Source: Actinomycetota bacterium (GTDB lineage: Bacteria > Actinomycetota > Actinomycetes > Nanopelagicales > Nanopelagicaceae). From it: a DNA stretch of 11,159 bases. Made by a program: the position numbers and the translations under genes. Position 1 is the first letter of the stretch; each line of letters begins with the position of its first letter. Of this stretch, positions 6,606 to 11,159 are shown piece after piece. The stretch spans positions 1 to 11,159 of the forward strand of contig RHAU01000011.1 in the NCBI GenBank assembly GCA_010032125.1, given 5' to 3'. Under the pieces are notes generated by a model, which was not told the DNA's origin, did not search any database, and saw only the letters and a program-made list of their open reading frames with translations.

Positions 6606-8060
6606 CTATTTCTTAACGAGTAAGTCCATCACTTCCGTCACGGATGCGGAAGTGAATCGATCGTAATCAAGTAATAGATTTTCAATCGCTGACTGCTCCC
6701 CAGGGCTAAAAACTCGGGAGAGATTTTTCTTGAATTTGTCGAGTAAAAGAGGCATTCCTTCTTCTCGGCGACGTTTATGTCCGACGGGATACTCAATCGC
6801 TATCTCACCGATGGAACTTCCATCTGTGAAATGTACGGTGACCGCGTTCGCTATCGAGCGCTTCTCTGGATCATGATAATCGCGGGTAAATTCTGGATCT
6901 TCCTTACAGACAATCTTTTCTCGCAAGGCATCAATACGTGGGTCAGCGGCGATGTCATCTTCATAATCGCGCGCAGTGAGTCTTCCAAATATCAATGGGA
7001 CTGCGACCATGTACTGGATGGTGTGATCGCGATCGGCTGGATTACGTAACGGTCCCTTCTTATCAATAATCCTGATGCAGGCTTCATGAGTGCGGATATC
7101 TATTCGCGAAATGTCATCCGAGTTCTTTCCCGCATTCTGCATCTCACGATAAATCTTCATAGCCGCTTCTACTGCGGTTTGGGCATGGAATTCTGCAGGA
7201 TAAGAGATTTTGAACAGTACATTCTCCATAACATATGAGGAGTACGGACGCTGGAAAGTGAACTTCTCTCCCTTAAATGAAACATCATAAAAGCCCCACG
7301 TTCGTGCGGTGAGCGCTGTCGGATATCCCATTTCACCTGTTTGCGCGATAAGAGCTAACCGAACTGCTCGTGACGTTGCATCTCCAGCAGCCCAGGATTT
7401 ACGTGATCCAGCATTAGGAAAATGTCGATATGTTCGAAGTGACTGACCATCTACCCAGGCCAAGGAAACGGCGTTGAGTATCTGCTCTCGTGTTAGGCCC
7501 ATCATCGCAGCAACAACTGCGGTTGAGGCAACTTTTACCAAGATGACGTGATCTAGCCCCACTTTATTAAATGAGTTTTCTAGGGCGATACATCCTTGAA
7601 TTTCATGGGCTTTGATCATTGCCGTCAAAACATCTTTCATTGACAACGATGGCTTTCCTTCTGCTACAAAGTGTCGTGAGAGCCAATCTGCTGTCGCCAA
7701 AATTCCTCCGAGATTATCTGAAGGATGTCCCCATTCCGCCGCTAGCCACGTGTCATTGAAATCAAGCCATCGAATTGCGGCGCCAATGCTAAATGCGCCT
7801 TGGACGGGATCTAGTTCAAAATCAGTACCCGGAACTCTCACACCTAAAGGAACTTTTTGGCCAGGAACAATAGGGCCAAGCAATTTCTTACATGCGTCAT
7901 ACTCCAGAGATTCAAGTCCACAACCAATAGTGTCTAAGAAGCAATACCAAGAAGTTTTGTAAGCAAGTTCAGAGTCAATCTTAAAATTCAGAACATAATC
8001 AACGATATCCACAATTTCCTTATCAAAGGGGAGATTGTTCGTTGTTACATTACTTGACAT
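6606..8060 (-). CDS. prpD: 2-Methylcitrate dehydratase
   Basis: PrpD removes water from 2-methylcitrate to give 2-methyl-cis-aconitate in the methylcitrate cycle; it belongs to the MmgE/PrpD family and needs no iron-sulfur cluster. The 484 residues match the length of E. coli PrpD (483). As I recall that sequence, they follow it almost block for block: EFDREIVDIVDY-like start (11-22), LGPIVPG (61-67), IRWLDFNDTWLAAEWGHPSD (96-115), the GLDHV segment (168-172), WVDGQSLRTYRH (202-213) and KSWAAGDATSRAVRLA (221-236). This is the enterobacterial type rather than a generic MmgE/PrpD paralogue. It starts with ATG, 41 nt after the prpC stop, behind an AGAGGA ribosome binding site, and is the last gene of the minus-strand series. 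Its 3' end contains a strong inverted repeat. Function is well supported. Confidence 0.94.
   Translation of the reverse strand: MSSNVTTNNLPFDKEIVDIVDYVLNFKIDSELAYKTSWYCFLDTIGCGLESLEYDACKKLLGPIVPGQKVPLGVRVPGTDFELDPVQGAFSIGAAIRWLDFNDTWLAAEWGHPSDNLGGILATADWLSRHFVAEGKPSLSMKDVLTAMIKAHEIQGCIALENSFNKVGLDHVILVKVASTAVVAAMMGLTREQILNAVSLAWVDGQSLRTYRHFPNAGSRKSWAAGDATSRAVRLALIAQTGEMGYPTALTARTWGFYDVSFKGEKFTFQRPYSSYVMENVLFKISYPAEFHAQTAVEAAMKIYREMQNAGKNSDDISRIDIRTHEACIRIIDKKGPLRNPADRDHTIQYMVAVPLIFGRLTARDYEDDIAADPRIDALREKIVCKEDPEFTRDYHDPEKRSIANAVTVHFTDGSSIGEIAIEYPVGHKRRREEGMPLLLDKFKKNLSRVFSPGEQSAIENLLLDYDRFTSASVTEVMDLLVKK
6629..6655. terminator. Hairpin inside the 3' end of prpD, possible two-way terminator
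   Basis: TCACTTCCG (6629-6637) and CGGAAGTGA (6647-6655) form a perfect 9-bp stem with a 9-nt loop. It starts 33 nt past the mmsA stop and lies wholly within the last prpD codons. The symmetric stem could form in transcripts from both strands, but neither side has a T run, so it is not a classical intrinsic terminator. The two stop codons are only 9 nt apart, leaving no intergenic room for another signal. Confidence 0.35.
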
Positions 8061-8065
8061 TACAT

Positions 8066-8071
8066 TCCTCT
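8066..8071 (-). promoter_or_regulatory. Ribosome binding site of prpD
   Basis: Read on the minus strand, AGAGGA lies 5 nt before the ATG at 8060 and supports this start. The 41-nt prpC-prpD gap holds no other clear signal. Confidence 0.6.
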
Positions 8072-8101
8072 CTGGCCGGGCTTTTCAGCAAATATATCGC
8101 G

Positions 8102-9241
8102 CTACTTTCGAGAACTAATGGGAATGAATTCCCTGTCCTCTGGACCGATGTACACCGCACTTGGACGAATGATCTTGTTGTCATGGCGTTGCTCCATCAC
8201 ATGGCCAGCCCATCCCGTAATTCGGGCAAAGATGAAGATCGGTGTGAAGAACGACGTTGGAATTCCCATTTCCTTGTAGGCGACGGCAGAGAACCAATCG
8301 AGATTCGGAAACATCTTCTTGGCCTCCCACATCTCACTTTCAATCCGCTCAGCAATGTCAAAGAGCAGAGTGTGGGAATTCTCGACGGCAAGTTTGCGAG
8401 CGACTTCCTTGATTATCGGGTTTCTAGGATCTGCAATCGTGTAGACCGGATGACCGAAACCGATGATGACTTCTTTTCTAGAGAGACGCTCTCGGATATC
8501 GCGCTGGGCTTCCTCAGCGCTTACGTAACGCTCTTGAATCTCCAGTGCGACTTCATTTGCACCGCCATGTTTCGGTCCGCGCAATGCGCCGATGGCGCCA
8601 GTGAGCGCCGAATAAATATCAGACCCCGTACCTGCAATCACTCTTGCGGTAAATGTTGATGCATTAAATTCATGTTCTGCATAAAGAATAAGTGAGACAT
8701 GCATGGCTTTGATCCATGATTCTGAAGGTCGCTTTCCGTGAAGGAGCGTTAGGAAATGCTCTCCTATCGAATCCACTTCCGGAATCAGATTTATTTTTCG
8801 TCCGTCGCGAGTGAAGTGGTACCAATAAAGAAGCATCGATGGAGTCGATGCGATGAGGTGATTTGCGATATGTCGCGCACCTTCGTCACTATGGGATTGC
8901 GGCTCCGGCTGATGACAACCAAGAGCGGAGACTCCGGTCCGTATGACATCCATCGGATGAGTCGCTGCGGGGAGATTTTCCAAAATATTTAATACTTTTT
9001 CGGGCAATGAACGGAGTGAAAGTAATTCTTTCTTGTATGCCTTCAATTCTTCTGCGTTAGGTAACTTTCCGTAGAGAATGAGGTAGGCAACTTCTTCGAA
9101 CTCACAGTTCTCGGCGAGATCTTTGATGTCATATCCCCGATAGTGCAGATCATTTCCGCTACGGCCGACTGTTGAAAGTGCCGTTTCCCCGGCCGGCACA
9201 CCGGAAAGTGCTACTGATTTCTTCGCCTTGAACTCACTCAT
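8102..9241 (-). CDS. prpC: 2-Methylcitrate synthase
   Basis: PrpC condenses propionyl-CoA with oxaloacetate to 2-methylcitrate and belongs to the citrate synthase superfamily. At 379 residues it has the short form typical of PrpC. SVALSGVPAG (9-18) and LHYRGYDI (32-39) are N-terminal blocks. The catalytic residues are His225 in RGPKHGGANE, His264 in GFGHPVYTIADPR and Asp315 in NLDWFSAV, and the tail NKIIRPSA (355-362) contributes the CoA-side arginine. HPMDVIRTGVSALG (95-108) and KHGGANEVALEIQ separate it from housekeeping citrate synthase and, as recalled, follow E. coli PrpC very closely. Its ATG overlaps the prpB stop by four bases (ATGA), and no close ribosome binding site is present (GGAG lies 13 nt upstream), so translation is probably coupled to prpB. 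Some activity with acetyl-CoA is known for the family. Confidence 0.94.
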   Translation of the reverse strand: MSEFKAKKSVALSGVPAGETALSTVGRSGNDLHYRGYDIKDLAENCEFEEVAYLILYGKLPNAEELKAYKKELLSLRSLPEKVLNILENLPAATHPMDVIRTGVSALGCHQPEPQSHSDEGARHIANHLIASTPSMLLYWYHFTRDGRKINLIPEVDSIGEHFLTLLHGKRPSESWIKAMHVSLILYAEHEFNASTFTARVIAGTGSDIYSALTGAIGALRGPKHGGANEVALEIQERYVSAEEAQRDIRERLSRKEVIIGFGHPVYTIADPRNPIIKEVARKLAVENSHTLLFDIAERIESEMWEAKKMFPNLDWFSAVAYKEMGIPTSFFTPIFIFARITGWAGHVMEQRHDNKIIRPSAVYIGPEDREFIPISSRK

Positions 9242-10122
9242 GTATTGGACTTATCTCCAAATGCATCGAGTTGTGCTTCATATTCGTAGTAATTAATTCG
9301 CTCGTAGAGCTCTTCTCTCGTCTGCATCGAGTCCAGAACTGATCTTTGTGTTCCTTCTTCTCGGATGGCCGCGTATACCCTTTCGGCTGCTTTGTTCATC
9401 GCTCGAAAAGCAGAGAGTGGATATAAAGCCATTGCAACGTTAGCGGAGGCAAGTTCTGCAACAGTAAATAAAGGAGTCTTACCAAACTCTGTGATATTTG
9501 CGAGGATAGGTAAACCTACTTCTTGAGAAAACCTGCGATATGCATCGAGATTTTCGAGCGCCTCAGCAAAAATTGCATCTGCTCCGGCTTCTTTGTATTT
9601 CTTCGCTCTTTCAATTGCGCGATCTAGACCTTCGTTTGCAACCGCATCGGTCCGCGCAATCAGATAAAAAGGATCGTCGGCGCGCGCATTTACGGCAGCC
9701 TTGATTCGATCAACCATCTCATCGGCGGGGACTATTTCTTTATTCGGTCGATGTCCGCAGCGTTTTGCTCCAACCTGATCTTCTATATGCGCACCGGCAG
9801 CACCGGCAGCTATGAGCGTAGTAATCGTTCGGGCAATATTGAATGCTGATGGACCAAAGCCAGTATCAATATCTACGAGAAGTGGTAGATCACATACGGC
9901 GGTAATTCTTCGAACATCAGTTAAGACGTCATCCAGAGTTGTGATTCCTAGATCGGGAACTCCCAACGATCCAGCAGCCACTCCTCCGCCTGACAGGTAA
10001 ATCGCACGATAGCCAGCGCGTTGTGCAAGAAGTGCGTGGTTGGCATTGATTGTTCCAACTATTTGTAGTGGCGATTCTGCGGCAAGTGCCTGGCGAAATC
10101 TACTTCCGGCAGCAGTACTCAC
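9238..10122 (-). CDS. prpB: 2-Methylisocitrate lyase
   Basis: PrpB splits 2-methylisocitrate into pyruvate and succinate, the last step of the methylcitrate cycle. The 294 residues match E. coli PrpB (about 296). QIVGTINANHALLAQRAGY (20-38) and LSGGGVAAGSLG (43-54) are PrpB-specific blocks, Asp84 and Asp86 in LLVDIDTGFG are the expected Mg2+ ligands, and KRCGH (120-124) carries catalytic Cys122. ANITEFGKTPLFT and ALYPLSAFRAMN are also conserved. The GAKRCGHRPNK context distinguishes it from isocitrate lyase and phosphonomutases of the same superfamily. It starts with GTG, only 12 nt after the ribH stop, with no clear ribosome binding site but with a TANNNT box 6 nt upstream. It may therefore be read both from the rib operon and from its own leaderless promoter. 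Confidence 0.94.
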   Translation of the reverse strand: MSTAAGSRFRQALAAESPLQIVGTINANHALLAQRAGYRAIYLSGGGVAAGSLGVPDLGITTLDDVLTDVRRITAVCDLPLLVDIDTGFGPSAFNIARTITTLIAAGAAGAHIEDQVGAKRCGHRPNKEIVPADEMVDRIKAAVNARADDPFYLIARTDAVANEGLDRAIERAKKYKEAGADAIFAEALENLDAYRRFSQEVGLPILANITEFGKTPLFTVAELASANVAMALYPLSAFRAMNKAAERVYAAIREEGTQRSVLDSMQTREELYERINYYEYEAQLDAFGDKSNT

Positions 10123-10128
10123 GTCGGC

Positions 10129-10134
10129 AACCTA
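10129..10134 (-). promoter_or_regulatory. Candidate -10 box for a leaderless prpB transcript
   Basis: On the minus strand TAGGTT (TANNNT) is followed by exactly 6 nt and then the prpB GTG. The same spacing precedes trhO and the aminotransferase, the other genes whose starts most clearly lack a ribosome binding site. The -35 region is weak. AGG in this box could instead be a poor Shine-Dalgarno. Confidence 0.3.
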
Positions 10135-10620
10135 TCATCGCGTTATTCGGTTGGAGAAATTCTCTTGTAATCGGAGTAGATCTATTGCGGCCATTGCGCT
10201 GTCATAGCCTTTATCTTCTTTGCTTCCTGGAATTCCTGAACGTGCTATCGCTTGTTCCACAGTATCGACTGTGAGAACGCCAAAACCTATTGGTTTTCTT
10301 GCCTCAAGTTGAACTTTCATTACTCCGTTAGTTACACCTTGGCAGACATAATCAAAGTGTGGAGTTTCACCCCGTACAACAACGCCCAGAACAACTGCGG
10401 CATCAAATCCACTATCAAGGGCAATTTTCGCAGCAAAAGGTAATTCAAAGGAACCTGCCACACGGAAGGTTTCATGTTGAGTGATACCTGAAGATTGAAG
10501 CGCTCGCTGCGAGCCAGAAACAAGATTCGAACAGATTTCTTCATGCCAACGTGCAGAAATGATTGCAACTTTCGCATGATTTAGATTTTCTACACTGATA
10601 TGTGGCGCATTTCCAGCCAT
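10135..10620 (-). CDS. ribH: 6,7-Dimethyl-8-ribityllumazine synthase
   Basis: RibH condenses 5-amino-6-ribitylaminouracil with 3,4-dihydroxy-2-butanone 4-phosphate to lumazine, the penultimate step of riboflavin synthesis; the family forms pentamers or 60-subunit capsids in the cytoplasm. The 161 residues are full length. Landmarks are the substrate-binding aromatic in ISARWHEEI (21-29; Trp25 is where the family has Phe or Trp), VAGSFELP (54-61) and RGETPHFDYVC (83-93), whose His88 is the conserved catalytic histidine, followed by GVLTVDTVEQA (114-124) and ARSG (126-129). The ATG follows the ribA stop by 2 nt with a GGAGG ribosome binding site inside ribA, so the two are one operon. Assignment is secure. 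Confidence 0.95.
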   Translation of the reverse strand: MAGNAPHISVENLNHAKVAIISARWHEEICSNLVSGSQRALQSSGITQHETFRVAGSFELPFAAKIALDSGFDAAVVLGVVVRGETPHFDYVCQGVTNGVMKVQLEARKPIGFGVLTVDTVEQAIARSGIPGSKEDKGYDSAMAAIDLLRLQENFSNRITR

Positions 10621-10622
10621 CG

Positions 10623-11159
10623 TTAGCCTCCGTGTCCTAGTCGTTCGCGCTTGGTCTCTAAGTACTTGCGATTGTATGGGTTGGGAGAGGTAGTGAGATC
10701 TTCAACTTTTGTCACGATTGCAGCATCATTGAGCGCTTGTGCTTTCAAGGGATTGTTTGTAAGAAGTGTTACAGCTTCAATTCCTAAACGCTGAAGAATT
10801 TCAACAGCATCACCAAAATCACGCTCGTCAATCTCATGTCCAAGTGCAAGATTTGCATCTACCGTATCTAGGCCCTCATCCTGGAGCTTGTACGCACGGA
10901 TCTTCTCAGCAAGACCGATACCTCTACCCTCTTGATCCCGAAGATAAATGATGACTCCGCTTCCTATGCTTTCCATGGCACTCATCGCCGATGCGAGTTG
11001 TTCACCACAATCGCAACGCAAAGAACCTAAGACATCTCCAGTCAAGCACTCTGAATGAATTCGAACTAGAGGTGAGCCTGCACGACTCACATCGCCAAAT
11101 TTCAATACTGCATGATCAACTCCACCGCTTCCCAGAAATGTAGCTATTTTCCACTTTCC
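10623..11159 (-). CDS. ribA: GTP cyclohydrolase II, or C-terminal half of bifunctional RibBA (5' end missing)
   Basis: GTP cyclohydrolase II opens the imidazole ring of GTP to start riboflavin synthesis. The frame stays open to the window edge, so the N-terminus is missing and 178 residues are visible. The upstream residues GVDHAVLKFGDV (codons at 11085-11120) match the stretch before the catalytic core, so an apparent TTG start at 11105 is not the real one. Visible motifs are RIHSEC-X10-CDC, whose three cysteines bind zinc, DQEGRGIGL with the catalytic region, DANLALG, DERDFG, LLTNNP, and the family ending NRKYLETKRERLGH. Many actinobacteria fuse this domain to 3,4-dihydroxy-2-butanone 4-phosphate synthase (RibB); whether that is so here cannot be seen. 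ribH follows after 2 nt. Confidence 0.92.
   Translation of the reverse strand, partial: GKWKIATFLGSGGVDHAVLKFGDVSRAGSPLVRIHSECLTGDVLGSLRCDCGEQLASAMSAMESIGSGVIIYLRDQEGRGIGLAEKIRAYKLQDEGLDTVDANLALGHEIDERDFGDAVEILQRLGIEAVTLLTNNPLKAQALNDAAIVTKVEDLTTSPNPYNRKYLETKRERLGHGG
10627..10631 (-). promoter_or_regulatory. Ribosome binding site of ribH
   Basis: GGAGG on the minus strand lies 6 nt before the ribH ATG, overlapping the final codons of ribA. It is a full anti-Shine-Dalgarno match and the strongest in the window. It shows that this genome uses Shine-Dalgarno initiation inside operons. Confidence 0.8.

Noticed and set aside
8042..8659. A 205-codon open frame on the plus strand, opposite prpC and the prpC-prpD gap
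   Set aside because: It lies almost wholly antisense to prpC, whose catalytic motifs are complete, and its translation resembles no family I know. Treated as a chance open frame.
11103..11105. TTG as the start of ribA
   Set aside because: The 18 codons upstream to the window edge stay open and encode GVDHAV-type residues that precede the GTP cyclohydrolase II core, so the gene extends beyond the window.
10621..11159. FMN riboswitch or rib operon promoter
   Set aside because: Any such element would lie upstream of ribA, outside the window; nothing in the visible rib region resembles it.
1..11159. Mobile element, defence system, CRISPR array or RNA gene
   Set aside because: No transposase, integrase, long terminal or direct repeat, spaced repeat array or tRNA-like segment was seen. 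All sizeable stretches are occupied by recognisable metabolic genes.

Overview
The window holds eleven protein-coding genes packed almost end to end. No gap between genes exceeds about 45 bases, and I see no tRNA, rRNA, CRISPR array, insertion sequence or phage gene. By eye the base composition is moderate (about half G+C). Alternative GTG/TTG starts, very short spacers, and start codons that lack a Shine-Dalgarno sequence but sit 6 nt after a possible -10 box suggest a streamlined actinobacterium. A freshwater low-GC lineage such as the Nanopelagicales (acI) is my best guess, with only low to moderate confidence.

Plus strand, left to right: the 3' part of a proline racemase/4-hydroxyproline epimerase gene, cut by the window edge; an aldehyde dehydrogenase whose start codon directly follows the epimerase stop (probably 2-oxoglutarate semialdehyde dehydrogenase); trhO, a tRNA U34 hydroxylase of the rhodanese family; an ADP/ATP-dependent NAD(P)H-hydrate dehydratase (nnrD); a class III PLP aminotransferase; and mmsA, the CoA-acylating (methyl)malonate-semialdehyde dehydrogenase, which overlaps the aminotransferase stop by one base.

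Minus strand, right to left: the 3' part of ribA (GTP cyclohydrolase II or the C-terminal half of RibBA), ribH (lumazine synthase), prpB (2-methylisocitrate lyase), prpC (2-methylcitrate synthase) and prpD (2-methylcitrate dehydratase). prpD meets mmsA tail to tail with 9 bases between the stops.

The metabolic theme is carbon and nitrogen salvage. The aminotransferase and MmsA can convert a beta-amino acid (3-aminoisobutyrate or beta-alanine) through a semialdehyde to propionyl-CoA or acetyl-CoA. PrpC, PrpD and PrpB, with an aconitase encoded elsewhere, turn propionyl-CoA plus oxaloacetate into pyruvate plus succinate. No propionyl-CoA synthetase (prpE) or prpR regulator is visible, which fits propionyl-CoA made inside the cell rather than imported propionate. 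The left-edge pair fits the first and last steps of hydroxyproline breakdown to 2-oxoglutarate. trhO, nnrD and the rib genes are housekeeping functions. I see no evidence of a wholly new system; the points of interest are the arrangement, the enterobacterial character of PrpBCD, and a few regulatory candidates.
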